Part shown: positions 14,847 to 22,810 of the stretch, piece after piece
Position numbering within the stretch: position 1 is the first letter of the stretch
How the letters are laid out: each line of letters begins with the position of its first letter
From: JAKFFN01 sp964444305
GTDB lineage: Bacteria; Sumerlaeota; Sumerlaeia; Sumerlaeales; Sumerlaeaceae
Direction of reading: 5' to 3'
Assembly: GCA_964444305.1 (NCBI GenBank)
Contig: CAYUGQ010000018.1
Location: 1 to 31,427, forward strand
DNA length: 31,427 nt
Position numbers and translations under genes: made by a program
The notes under the pieces: model-generated
Told to the model about the DNA's origin: nothing
Database searches by the model: none
What the model saw: only the letters and a program-made list of their open reading frames with translations

Positions 14847-16229
14847 GTGTTAGAAACAGACGATACCATTGTAGCCCTGGCCAGTGCGAGGGGGATGGCC
14901 GGTGTGGCCGTAATCCGCTTGAGTGGGAAGGATGCCCGGGATGTGCTAGGGCAAATTTTTGTCCCGCGTTCAAAGGCGGCACAACGGGCGCCATCGCAGT
15001 GGGTTCATGGGAAACTGGTCTATGGAACGATAATAGACGATACCGGCGACCCTGTGGATGATTGTCTTTGTGTGGTCATGCACGCGCCGAATAGTTTTAC
15101 GGGGGAAAACGTCGCTGAGATTCAATGTCACGGCAGTGGGGTTATCGTCGAACGCATTCTTGAACTATGCGTAACAGCCGGGGCCCGGCCAGCCGAGCCG
15201 GGGGAGTTTTCGCGGAGAGCATTCCTGAATGGCAAAATGGATCTGGCTCAGGCGGAAGCTCTCTCTGATCTGATCGCCGCCAACTCTGAATCGGCCCGGC
15301 GTCTGGCTCTGAGGCAGCTTCGGGGCGGACTGAGTGCGCATTTACGGGAGATTAATTCAGAATTGATTGACGCTGCGGCGGAGATCGAAGCTCATATCGA
15401 TTTTCCGGAAGAAGATATTCCGGCAATGGCGCAAGCGGCAATTCTGGAGCGCATGAACGCTGGAATCAGCGGCATGGAAAAACTGTTGGCGGGTCACGAA
15501 AAGGCCCGCGTCCACCGGGAGGGGGTGCGGATTATTCTCGCCGGCGAGCCTAACGCTGGAAAATCGAGCCTGTTTAACGCACTGGTGGGCCGGGAGCGCG
15601 CGATTGTTACACCTCATGCAGGGACAACTCGGGACACACTCGAGGCGACGATCGAAATTAAGGGTGTTGCAGTGACTCTGGTGGACACCGCCGGCATTCG
15701 CGACGAGGCGGGAGAGATCGAAAAGATCGGAATAGAACGGGCTCATGAGGAGATTCGACAGGCCGATCTTGTGCTTCATCTGGCGGAAGTGGCGGAAGGA
15801 GATAGGGAAAATCCGCCGGAATGGCCTCTGCTGGAAGCGGCTGACCCTGAGCGGGTATTACGCATCTGGACAAAGCGGGACAATGCAGAGGCAGGCCTGC
15901 GCGGTGGAGAAGCGAAGGATTACATAGAGCTTTCTGTTCAATCCGGACATGGGTTAGGCTTGTTGGAGAAGCTGGTGCTTGAACGGGTGCTGGGTTCGGA
16001 TGATGACGGGGGTGATGCGGAAATGAGCCGGGTTAGGCATGCCGAGCATTTGCGGCGGGCCCTGGAAAGTGCTCGTATGGCCAAGACGGCATTTGGCGAC
16101 GGAATGTCCGGGGATTTGGTCATGGTTGATCTCCGTGACGCCCTCAGTTATATTGGCGAAATTCTTGGGGAGCGACTGGATGAGCAAATTTTGGATCGCA
16201 TCTTCAGCACTTTTTGCCTGGGGAAATAA
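14847..16229 (+). CDS. mnmE: tRNA uridine-5-carboxymethylaminomethyl modification GTPase MnmE
   Basis: A 460-residue GTPase that, with MnmG, installs the cmnm5 group on wobble uridine 34 of certain tRNAs using a folate one-carbon unit. The N-terminal TrmE domain (DTIVALASARG, ...SFTGEN..EIQCHG, GEFSRRAFLNGKMDLAQAEAL) is followed by a helical region and an inserted G domain: GEPNAGKSSLFNAL, GTTRDT, DTAGIR, TKRD. The C-terminus is FCLGK, keeping the catalytic Cys of the FCxGK motif. The start is a GTG. Length and order are normal. The usual neighbours yidC, rnpA, mnmG and rsmG are absent. It faces a convergent galactokinase across a long gap with a candidate structured RNA. Confidence 0.97.
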   Translation: MLETDDTIVALASARGMAGVAVIRLSGKDARDVLGQIFVPRSKAAQRAPSQWVHGKLVYGTIIDDTGDPVDDCLCVVMHAPNSFTGENVAEIQCHGSGVIVERILELCVTAGARPAEPGEFSRRAFLNGKMDLAQAEALSDLIAANSESARRLALRQLRGGLSAHLREINSELIDAAAEIEAHIDFPEEDIPAMAQAAILERMNAGISGMEKLLAGHEKARVHREGVRIILAGEPNAGKSSLFNALVGRERAIVTPHAGTTRDTLEATIEIKGVAVTLVDTAGIRDEAGEIEKIGIERAHEEIRQADLVLHLAEVAEGDRENPPEWPLLEAADPERVLRIWTKRDNAEAGLRGGEAKDYIELSVQSGHGLGLLEKLVLERVLGSDDDGGDAEMSRVRHAEHLRRALESARMAKTAFGDGMSGDLVMVDLRDALSYIGEILGERLDEQILDRIFSTFCLGK

Positions 16230-16437
16230 GGATCCAGCCGGCTTCTTGGAAGTTCGGACGCGTGTTCGCATGGAGTTCAGGCACTGAGACCTTGCGCAAT
16301 TAGACGTACTTATTGGCACGGTGTACGTTTTGGTTGTACCATCTGGTACGTTGGCGGTGTTAAGAGAAATTTGATCATCGGTTTTAAGTATATTTGTATC
16401 AGTGTTATACGATGATTTCGCTGCGATTTGTTTGCCC
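16230..16437. other. Gene-free stretch after mnmE
   Basis: The first half of the 433-base gap between convergent mnmE and galK. It is AT-richer than the genes. A short palindrome GTACCATCTGGTAC lies at about 16337-16350. It may contain the promoter of the hairpin-rich segment that follows (TTGATC near 16371, TATACG near 16406), but no pair with good spacing is convincing. The minus-strand frame running through here is an antisense shadow of mnmE. Confidence 0.45.
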
Positions 16438-16629
16438 GGACCGGTTCTTGATACTAGTAGAGGCACGCGGCGCGGTTAACACGCGAAGCACCTCAAGTTT
16501 ATTTTCTGCGACAGGGAAGCCGCAGAAATGGGGGACCGGTTCCAAGCGCGAGGGAACTGGTCTCCGTTTTTAATTTCGGGATGGGGGGAGGAGGTAACTC
16601 CCCGGGTGGCAGCGGCTTCGGCCGCTGCC
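16438..16629 (+). ncRNA. Candidate structured non-coding RNA between mnmE and galK
   Basis: Four consecutive hairpins lie between two convergent genes. H1: 8 bp, 16503-16510 with 16521-16528. H2: 13 bp with two G-T pairs, 16531-16543 with 16553-16565, loop of nine. H3: 6 bp, 16585-16590 with 16598-16603, loop of seven. H4: 9 bp, 16608-16616 with 16621-16629, capped by TTCG. H4 forms the very stable C(UUCG)G tetraloop only when the plus strand is transcribed, which favours that strand. GGACCGGTTC occurs twice (16438 and 16533), so two upstream segments could compete for the same 3' arm of H2. I could not match it to tmRNA, RNase P, SRP or 6S RNA, or to a riboswitch I can recall. The boundaries are approximate. 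Confidence 0.4.
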
Positions 16630-16662
16630 TTCGCCGTTTCAGGGGGTTTTAATTGATACGCG

Positions 16663-18036
16663 CTAGAGATGTGTCGGTCCCGCAGGCACTCGGCTCACTG
16701 TGGCTTTTCCAGCAGGGATTGCCCGAATGATATGTTTTGCCGGGATCCCGGCTTCAAGCATTCGTACTTCAAAACTCTGAGCTGTTTTCGTCGGAACGAA
16801 ACCGACAAGACAACCGCCGAATCCTGCGCCTGTGATCCGCATTGCTGATGCCCCACACTGCTGGCCGATGACCGCAAGCTCTTCCAGTTTAGGCGTGGAA
16901 ATATGATACAGATCCCGGCATGATGCGTGACTGGCATTTCCCAAATGGCCTATTGCGGGCAGGTCTTCCGCTATGAGAGCATCCCTAAAGGAATAGACGC
17001 GGTCGGCCTCGGCCATAACATGAGCGGCACGGGCGTAAAGTTGAAAAGCGCCATTTGGCAGCCAGTCGGAGATAACCATGGGGTCTAGCTGACGGGCAAC
17101 GCAGAGGTCAAAAATTCTCTTACGACCCAGCCGCGAAACAAGCCACTCGAAGTCAGGTGGATCCTGGGGAAGATGCTTTATCAATAGCTCTGGCCATGGG
17201 ATTCTGGTTCCCTGGCAGGCGTCATAAACATCACGGAGGCTGTTCCAATGGGATGTGTCAAATTCCTTCCTGGCCCCTTCTGCCAAGAGGGCAACTGACA
17301 AACAACATTCGAGAGATCGGCGGTTATAGGAAAAGCGAGCGGCACCCGTCTTCTCTGCTTTCTGACCTGAATCAATTATATAAATGGCCAGTCCATCGGG
17401 AACGCCAACTTTTTGCGGGCGCAAGGGGGCAAACTCGATAAGCAACGCAGAATTGTCTTCGGCCATGGAAATGACGGTCTGATCCATACCGCCGCCGGCT
17501 GTCCCGACAAACCGTTCCGCTTTAGCCATCTTCTCCGCCAGCTCCTGACTTGACCAGGAAATATCGTTGACCTGAAGCAAAGACAGGCAGGAGGCGATGA
17601 CCAGCGCTGACGAAGAACTGAGACCTGCAGCCACCGGCAGATCAGAATTGACCAGCATATCGAGGCCCGACAAGGGCCCGGATCCGTTGTGTGCTGTTTC
17701 TTGCTGTACAGCCTTAAACGCAGCTAAAACGTAGTTCGTCCAATGGCCAGGTACCGGCTGAATCTCCTGGGCCAGATCGACTTCCACTGCAGGAAAACTA
17801 TCGTCCAAATTGGCGATCCGGACAAGACTGTCCTGGCGTTGTCGAAGCATGATCCGAATCTTCCTGTTAATGGACATTGGCAAGACCGGCAGCAAATTAT
17901 AATCGGTATGTTCGCCGATAAGGTTGACCCTGCCAGGCGCTTCGGCAACCCATTGAGCTGGCACTCCGAAACATTGCTCGAAAGTTGAAGCAGCTATCTC
18001 AGATTCTACTTGTATTTGCTGGGAGCAAGATTCCAT
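16663..18036 (-). CDS. Galactokinase-family GHMP kinase, eukaryote-like (GALK2/Gal1 type)
   Basis: A 457-residue GHMP sugar kinase. It has the galactokinase signature GRVNLIGEHTDYN (35-47), the ATP loop GLSSSSAL (138-145) and the C-terminal RITGAGFGGC motif. The catalytic segment is GTAGGGMDQ (178-186). That form, with ALLIEFAPLR after it and a galactokinase core longer than the roughly 380 residues of E. coli GalK, is like eukaryotic GALK2 and Gal1; ordinary bacterial GalK reads CGIMDQ there. VLPMSINR also matches GALK2 better than bacterial FVLPCAI. It probably phosphorylates galactose or N-acetylgalactosamine at C1 in the cytoplasm. No galT, galE or nahK neighbours are present, so the sugar is undecided. 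It is divergent from the DUF1460 gene (57-base gap). Confidence 0.85.
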   Translation of the reverse strand: MESCSQQIQVESEIAASTFEQCFGVPAQWVAEAPGRVNLIGEHTDYNLLPVLPMSINRKIRIMLRQRQDSLVRIANLDDSFPAVEVDLAQEIQPVPGHWTNYVLAAFKAVQQETAHNGSGPLSGLDMLVNSDLPVAAGLSSSSALVIASCLSLLQVNDISWSSQELAEKMAKAERFVGTAGGGMDQTVISMAEDNSALLIEFAPLRPQKVGVPDGLAIYIIDSGQKAEKTGAARFSYNRRSLECCLSVALLAEGARKEFDTSHWNSLRDVYDACQGTRIPWPELLIKHLPQDPPDFEWLVSRLGRKRIFDLCVARQLDPMVISDWLPNGAFQLYARAAHVMAEADRVYSFRDALIAEDLPAIGHLGNASHASCRDLYHISTPKLEELAVIGQQCGASAMRITGAGFGGCLVGFVPTKTAQSFEVRMLEAGIPAKHIIRAIPAGKATVSRVPAGPTHL

Positions 18037-18093
18037 GATTGATTCACTTTTTATGCACGATCTTCAATAATGCAATGAGATTAAAGAGATATT

Positions 18094-19413
18094 ATGCAAC
18101 AATTTATTAAATCACTACTTTTATGTTTCGCCGTAACAATCTCGGTGTCGGCTGTCGCGCAGACGGGTCCTGGACCCACGGCAGAGAAAAATGCTATAGG
18201 GTCAGAAGAGCGCGTGATTCCCAGGTCGGTTTTCGACGGCCGGGCCGCGGCAAAGATATGGAATATCACTCCGCGGGATAATGAAACGACCCGAGCCATG
18301 GAACGGCGCGTTGAGAGAATGTTGCGCGAAATGATCGCCAATTCAGAACAGCTTGATTACGATACCTCTTATTGGCGCCTGCTTGCGTTTCTTCGGGAAG
18401 TTCCCTGGGAGAAGCTGACGCCGTACAGAAAGAACTGGTACCTTCAGCATATGCCTAATCCTCGCCTGACAGACGAACAGCGGGAATGGCAGATAGAACG
18501 ACTGAAGAGAAAGCCCATCTATAGAATGAACCCCAAGGAGGTGGACGTCTACCTGGGCTTCATTCACAAGGATGAGCCGGACCTCCGCAAGCGGGTGGTT
18601 CGTCTGGCGCGACAGAACCTGGGGCAGCCTTATGATATTTATCTCCTGGGAGAATTTCCTCACGAAGTTTACGATCCGGATCCCATGTTCTGCCTCGAGA
18701 AGGGCGACTGTGTCGTATTTAGTGAGCACATGTATGCCATGGCGCTTGGGCAGAACTGGAAAGAGTTTTATGCCTGGCTTCAGCAGCTTCGCTATAAAGA
18801 TGGCGAGCCGGGAATGACTACGCGCAACCACTTTACGGAGGCCGATTGGAATGTGAACAATGGCTGGCTTCTGGCAGATGTGACGACCGAGTTGGGAGTT
18901 TCCACAGTTACTGCCTTCACGGCCAAAATCGATCGGGCGCGGTTTTTCCGCAATTTTGGAATCGGCCAGGATATCCCGGTGCAGACATTGAACGACCATT
19001 ATATCGCCTCCGATTCCATCGAGGAAATCCTGCCGAAGTTGCAGGAAGGCGACTTTATAAATATCGTGCGTGGCGTTGGCGGCGGAGTGTGGGTTGGCCA
19101 TGTGGGGCTGGTGTCTCATAGTAAAGATGGCACGGTAAACATCATCCACTCCACTGAACCTCGAAGCATTGAGGAGCCCATCATGGAATATGTGAATCGC
19201 AATGAGCGGTTGAATCGCGGGCGGCGGGAGCGGGGCCGTGCTGAGTTTAAAGGCATGAAATTTCTGCGACTTCGGGCAGACGAGATGGAAAAAATGCTCG
19301 CCGAAGGCAAGGGGCCGCGCGATCTTAATGAGCCGGATGCGACGGTTTCGTCAGATGAGCTTTCTGCCGTAAATGTTGCCGACGAAATTACGACTGCCAC
19401 AAGCGCGGAATGA
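18094..19413 (+). CDS. Secreted DUF1460 / N-acetylmuramoyl-alanine amidase-like protein
   Basis: A 439-residue exported protein with a signal peptide (MQQFIKSLLLCFAVTISVSAVAQ, cleavage about residue 23). From about residue 80 it follows the DUF1460 pattern, a papain/NlpC-like fold: a helical start, GQPYDIYLLGEFPHE, then EKGDCVVFSEHMYAMALG with the likely nucleophile Cys206, R..HF..DW (from 244), and VGHVGLV with the likely catalytic His336. IIHST follows. Characterised relatives act on peptidoglycan fragments, so a periplasmic muropeptide amidase or peptidase is likely. The last 60 residues are acidic and look disordered. Its stop overlaps the next gene's start by four bases (ATGA), so the two are translationally coupled. 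Confidence 0.78.
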   Translation: MQQFIKSLLLCFAVTISVSAVAQTGPGPTAEKNAIGSEERVIPRSVFDGRAAAKIWNITPRDNETTRAMERRVERMLREMIANSEQLDYDTSYWRLLAFLREVPWEKLTPYRKNWYLQHMPNPRLTDEQREWQIERLKRKPIYRMNPKEVDVYLGFIHKDEPDLRKRVVRLARQNLGQPYDIYLLGEFPHEVYDPDPMFCLEKGDCVVFSEHMYAMALGQNWKEFYAWLQQLRYKDGEPGMTTRNHFTEADWNVNNGWLLADVTTELGVSTVTAFTAKIDRARFFRNFGIGQDIPVQTLNDHYIASDSIEEILPKLQEGDFINIVRGVGGGVWVGHVGLVSHSKDGTVNIIHSTEPRSIEEPIMEYVNRNERLNRGRRERGRAEFKGMKFLRLRADEMEKMLAEGKGPRDLNEPDATVSSDELSAVNVADEITTATSAE

Positions 19414-20177
19414 CCTCGGACACGCCTGAGCGGGAAACGTTTAGGCACGAAGGTATTGTCGCAGTTATCCTGGCTGCCGGCCGGGGGACCCGAATGGGGA
19501 CACTGACGGAAACTATTCCAAAGCCTTTGCTGCCGGTTTTAAGCAAGCCTGCTGTCGAATGGGTAATCGACGGTGCATTGGCGGCTGGAATACGGCGGGT
19601 CGTCGTGGTGACTGGTTACTTGTCAGACCTGCTTCGGGATGCGCTTGCAGATTATCGCAAAGGCGAAGTGACCATTGAGTTTGTCCTGCAGGAAGAACAG
19701 AAGGGCACCGCCCATGCCCTTAAACTGACCGCAGAGGCGGTGGGGAGGGCGGATGTCCTGCTGGCTTTTGCGGACATTATGACGTCTCCGAAAAACTTTC
19801 AGGCAATGCTTGGTCGGTTTTATGACGAACAATGTGAGCTGACTGCTGCCGTACGGGATGCGGGCGATCCGTGGCGCGCTGCCGCCGTCTATGCGAATGA
19901 AAGTGGCGACATCCAGAGAATTGTAGAAAAACCGGCAGTCGGTACATCAACCACTCCCTGGTCTCACGCGGGGATGTATTGTTTTACCAATGAGGTTTTC
20001 CGGTATCTGGACCAGGTTACCCCATCGGCCCGGGGGGAGTATGAAGTGACGGATGCCGTCCAGATGATGATTGCTGACGGTTTGCGATGCCGGATAGTGG
20101 AGCTGTCGGGCTACTGGAAAGATTTGGCAACCCCGGAGGATATCAGGCAGGCAGAAGACTTGATGCGGCAGGGTTAA
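19410..20177 (+). CDS. Sugar-phosphate nucleotidyltransferase (RmlA/GlmU-N-like)
   Basis: A 255-residue single-domain NTP transferase. The nucleotide-binding loop LAAGRGTRMGTLTETIPKPLLPV spans about residues 21-43, followed by EFVLQEEQKGTAHAL (base/sugar recognition), LLAFADIM (the metal-binding Asp), IVEKP, and the C-terminal ARGEYEVTDAVQMMI and YWKDLATPEDI segments. It would transfer a nucleotidyl group to a sugar 1-phosphate. The acceptor (glucose, N-acetylglucosamine, muramic acid derivatives) cannot be told, and there is no C-terminal acyltransferase domain. The start overlaps the stop of the DUF1460 gene by ATGA. Coupling to a probable muropeptide hydrolase raises the possibility of cell-wall sugar recycling, as with MurU-type enzymes. 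That is inference. Confidence 0.85.
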   Translation: MTSDTPERETFRHEGIVAVILAAGRGTRMGTLTETIPKPLLPVLSKPAVEWVIDGALAAGIRRVVVVTGYLSDLLRDALADYRKGEVTIEFVLQEEQKGTAHALKLTAEAVGRADVLLAFADIMTSPKNFQAMLGRFYDEQCELTAAVRDAGDPWRAAAVYANESGDIQRIVEKPAVGTSTTPWSHAGMYCFTNEVFRYLDQVTPSARGEYEVTDAVQMMIADGLRCRIVELSGYWKDLATPEDIRQAEDLMRQG

Positions 20178-20199
20178 ACAAACGGCGCTTGTATAAATG

Positions 20200-20241
20200 A
20201 AAAAGCTGCAGAGGATTTGAGCCTACTGCAGCTTTTACTTT
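20200..20241. terminator. Terminator between convergent nucleotidyltransferase and ferredoxin genes
   Basis: The AAAAGCTGCAG arm (20201-20211) pairs with CTGCAGCTTTT (20226-20236), 11 bp in all, with a 14-base loop. It is followed on the plus strand by ACTTTTT and is A-rich at the other side, so it can work in both directions. Confidence 0.85.
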
Positions 20242-20263
20242 TTAGCTTGTTATGTGAAGCGGA

Positions 20264-20503
20264 CTATTCTTCGTCGCCGTCGTCGCCGATAGCTTCAACC
20301 GGGCAACCGTCAAGAGCTTCCTGGCACAATTCGGCTTCTTGCTCGTTTTCCGGCTGCTTAAAAACGTAAGAGTATCCACCCTCATCGCTACGGTTGAAGT
20401 TGTCTGGAGCGATCTGGCGGCAGGCGTCGCAGTCAATGCACGTATTATCTACGTAAAATTTGCCTGGTGCATTGTCTTCGTATTTTAGATCCTTTTCAGC
20501 CAC
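20264..20503 (-). CDS. Ferredoxin, single [4Fe-4S] type
   Basis: A 79-residue soluble electron carrier. The cluster ligands are Cys22, Cys25 and Cys28 (CIDCDAC) and Cys67 in GCPVEAI. Cys60 is the extra residue often seen in this class, where it can pair in a disulfide in place of a second cluster. The start is a GTG with AGGAG about 9 bases upstream. The C-terminus is very acidic (GDDGDEE), and the protein as a whole is acidic, as expected for docking with basic partners. No partner enzyme is adjacent; the next gene upstream is a membrane TPR protein, 71 bases away. The terminator at 20200 follows the gene. Confidence 0.94.
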   Translation of the reverse strand: MAEKDLKYEDNAPGKFYVDNTCIDCDACRQIAPDNFNRSDEGGYSYVFKQPENEQEAELCQEALDGCPVEAIGDDGDEE

Positions 20504-20574
20504 CTGAGGGTCACTCCTGTTATGGTAATATGTTTATGTGGTTCTTAAACTGCGACTACGAGTCTCGCCGAGTA

Positions 20575-21423
20575 TTATTTCAACTCAGCAAGCGCATCCG
20601 CCGCAACCTGATGCTGAGACCATGCACCCATGTTGTAAATATCTTTAACCTGCTCAGGCGAAAGGGGCTCGCCGGTCGTTGCCGGTATTTCCTGTACGCT
20701 TTCAAGAAGATCATCAGATACAAGGTTTACGGTTCGATTTTCTACCACTTCAGCATACAATTCTTTTGCCTCGGTCTGAGCCTCTGGATTGGCCATGGCA
20801 GATTTGGCAAGAGCTGCTGCTAATTTAGCTTCACCAGCGAGAGCCGTGCCTTTTGCCAGGTCGGCAGCGTTATTGTAAGATTCGACGGCTTTATCGAGAA
20901 CCGCCTTGTCGTCCTGAACAAATGCGAGATTTTCCAGAACATTACCAACGCCGATATGGCCTGCGGCCCGTTCTTCATCTGTGGAGGCCATTTCAATATA
21001 TTTATTGAAGCTGGCCTGCGCTGCTTCGAGCTGTTCCACGTCCCGGGCGTTTTTGGCCGTTACAATAGCATACTGAGAATTAGCAATCATGAGCTGCGCC
21101 TGACGACCTACAGGGTTGTCGGAGTAGTCATTAACCACCTGCTGCGCTGCGGTTATGGCTGCCTCAAGCTGTTCCACGGTCTGTTCATTCTCAGGCTGAG
21201 ACTGAGCAGTCTGGTAGTGGGTTTGGGCGGCCAGGAAAGCCGAGTTGGCCCTCATGACATTTCGATCGTTCATCCACTGCATGCCTTTATAGCCGATCAC
21301 GCCAACCAGCACCACAATGATAAGGATATTAATCCACTTGCCGTTTTTGTCATACCAGGTTTCAAGCTTTTCGCCAAAGGTCTGTTCCACAATCGGCTGG
21401 TTGTTCGGTCTGTTGGTGCTCAC
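20575..21423 (-). CDS. Inner-membrane TPR-like protein (YfgM-like)
   Basis: A 282-residue protein with a short cytoplasmic N-terminus (residues 1-29), one membrane helix (WINILIIVVLVGVIGYKGM, about 30-48) and a large alpha-helical, Ala-rich domain outside the membrane. Helix pairs such as AQLMIANSQYAIVTA and AAGHIGVGNVLENLAF have tetratricopeptide-repeat spacing. The N-terminus containing FGEKLETWYDKNGKWI resembles the YfgM group, which in E. coli associates with the Sec translocon and periplasmic chaperones. It lies 167 bases downstream of ftsY on the same strand, which would suit a role in protein export, but this is inference. The GTG start has a GAGGAG ribosome-binding site. The last 30 residues (GAWSQHQVAADALAELK) are polar. 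Confidence 0.75.
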   Translation of the reverse strand: MSTNRPNNQPIVEQTFGEKLETWYDKNGKWINILIIVVLVGVIGYKGMQWMNDRNVMRANSAFLAAQTHYQTAQSQPENEQTVEQLEAAITAAQQVVNDYSDNPVGRQAQLMIANSQYAIVTAKNARDVEQLEAAQASFNKYIEMASTDEERAAGHIGVGNVLENLAFVQDDKAVLDKAVESYNNAADLAKGTALAGEAKLAAALAKSAMANPEAQTEAKELYAEVVENRTVNLVSDDLLESVQEIPATTGEPLSPEQVKDIYNMGAWSQHQVAADALAELK

Positions 21424-21590
21424 GAAAAAGGCTCCTCGAATTCAGAATCTGTCAGATTCATGGTTGAATGCAGGTTTGCGTCAAGAGAGATATTGCCAGT
21501 TTTGAAAAATGGCTCGGCGCAAGTCGGTTTCGCCAGCGGATTACCACGCCTGTCGCAGGTAATTTCCCACCGATGCTGGAAAACTGGGGG

Positions 21591-22733
21591 CTATTCCTGG
21601 AAGAGTGCGTCAACAAATTCCTGTGGATGGAAATCCCGCAGGTCCTCCACGCTTTCTCCCACACCGATTTTCACAATAGGTATGTTAAACTGGTTTCGTA
21701 CACCGATAAGCACGCCGCCTTTAGCCGTGCCGTCCAGCTTTGTCATCACGATGCCGGTAACTGGCACAGCTTCAGAAAACACCTGGGTTTGAGTAATAGC
21801 GTTCTGGCCGGTGGTGGCATCCAGCACCAGCAGGGTCGAGTGAGGCGCGCCGGGAAGCACGCGATCGCTCACGCGGGCGATCTTGACCAGCTCTTCCATA
21901 AGGTTTGTTTTTGTGTGAAGACGCCCGGCGGTGTCAACGAGCACCACGTCGTAGTTTTCCTCCTGAGCCCGCTTGATGCCGTCAAAAGCCGTACCGGCGG
22001 GATCAGCGCCCATGCCTTTGCTGATAAAGGTACTGCCGGTGCGATCCGCCCAGATTTTCAACTGATCCACTGCGGCCGCGCGAAAAGTGTCGCCTGCAAC
22101 AATAAGGACTTTCTTGCCCTGATCACGGAATTCGGCCGCCATTTTGCCGATGGTTGTCGTCTTACCCACGCCGTTTACGCCGATCACGAGGATAACAAAA
22201 GGTTTCTGCGATTCTACGCTCAGACGGGCGGATTCTGTGCCTACGATCTGCTGAAGCTGAGACTTAAAACTGCCGAGCAGTTCATCCGGAGATGCCCCTC
22301 GAGCTTCGAACTCTTTCATTTCGTCGACGATACGCATCGTTGTTTCAGCACCAACGTCAGCCTGAATAAGGATTTCTTCAATGCGATCAATAAGATCAGC
22401 GTCGACGGTTCCAGCCGCTTTGATCACTTCGCGAATTTTACCAACGAATTCGTCGCGGGTTTTTTCCAGTTTTGAGCCGAGGGCGGAGCGAATGCGTCCG
22501 AAGAAACCGGCTGATTTAGCTGGGACGTCCGGCTGAGGCGAGCTGGCTGAATCGCCACTTTCAGCGGGCGACGAGGACGATGTTGCCGGCTGAGGAGCTC
22601 TTGGTGGGGCGATCGAACCAGGCTGAGCTGTTACGAAACCCTCTTCCTGTTTTTGACCCTCCGGACCACTTCCTCCCGGCTTGACGGTGACAAATTCGTC
22701 ATCTTCATTCTTACGCTTCCAGATAAGTGCCAT
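21591..22733 (-). CDS. ftsY: Signal recognition particle receptor FtsY
   Basis: A 380-residue SRP GTPase that docks ribosome-nascent-chain-SRP complexes to the membrane translocon. Residues 1-75 are a short acidic, Pro/Ser-rich A domain with two similar FVT.(K/Q)PG units. The N domain (FFGRIRSALGSKLEKTRDEF to about 165) and G domain follow: GVNGVGKTTTIGK (185-197), VAGDTFRAAAVDQL, VDTAGRLHTKTNLMEEL, TKLDGTAKGG and a final GVGESVEDLRDFHPQEFVDALF. The G4 TKLDG and the closing helix are diagnostic for FtsY. Length and domain order are normal. It is divergent from the thioredoxin-domain gene over 77 bases. No ffh or 4.5S RNA gene is visible next to it. Confidence 0.97.
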   Translation of the reverse strand: MALIWKRKNEDDEFVTVKPGGSGPEGQKQEEGFVTAQPGSIAPPRAPQPATSSSSPAESGDSASSPQPDVPAKSAGFFGRIRSALGSKLEKTRDEFVGKIREVIKAAGTVDADLIDRIEEILIQADVGAETTMRIVDEMKEFEARGASPDELLGSFKSQLQQIVGTESARLSVESQKPFVILVIGVNGVGKTTTIGKMAAEFRDQGKKVLIVAGDTFRAAAVDQLKIWADRTGSTFISKGMGADPAGTAFDGIKRAQEENYDVVLVDTAGRLHTKTNLMEELVKIARVSDRVLPGAPHSTLLVLDATTGQNAITQTQVFSEAVPVTGIVMTKLDGTAKGGVLIGVRNQFNIPIVKIGVGESVEDLRDFHPQEFVDALFQE

Positions 22734-22810
22734 TTTCGCTGCCTTTGGTCAAATTCTTGCTCAATACGTTGTACTCGCTTTATGCGTTTCATCAACTACG
22801 GAGATATCGA

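Noticed and set aside
16438..16629. c-di-AMP (ydaO) riboswitch in the mnmE-galK gap
   Set aside because: Only a short stretch resembles the family, in the wrong order, and no gene follows on that strand. Kept as an unknown structured RNA.
21468..22475. 335-codon plus-strand frame antisense to ftsY
   Set aside because: ftsY has all motifs of a conserved GTPase. The antisense frame lacks a plausible start or any known domain.
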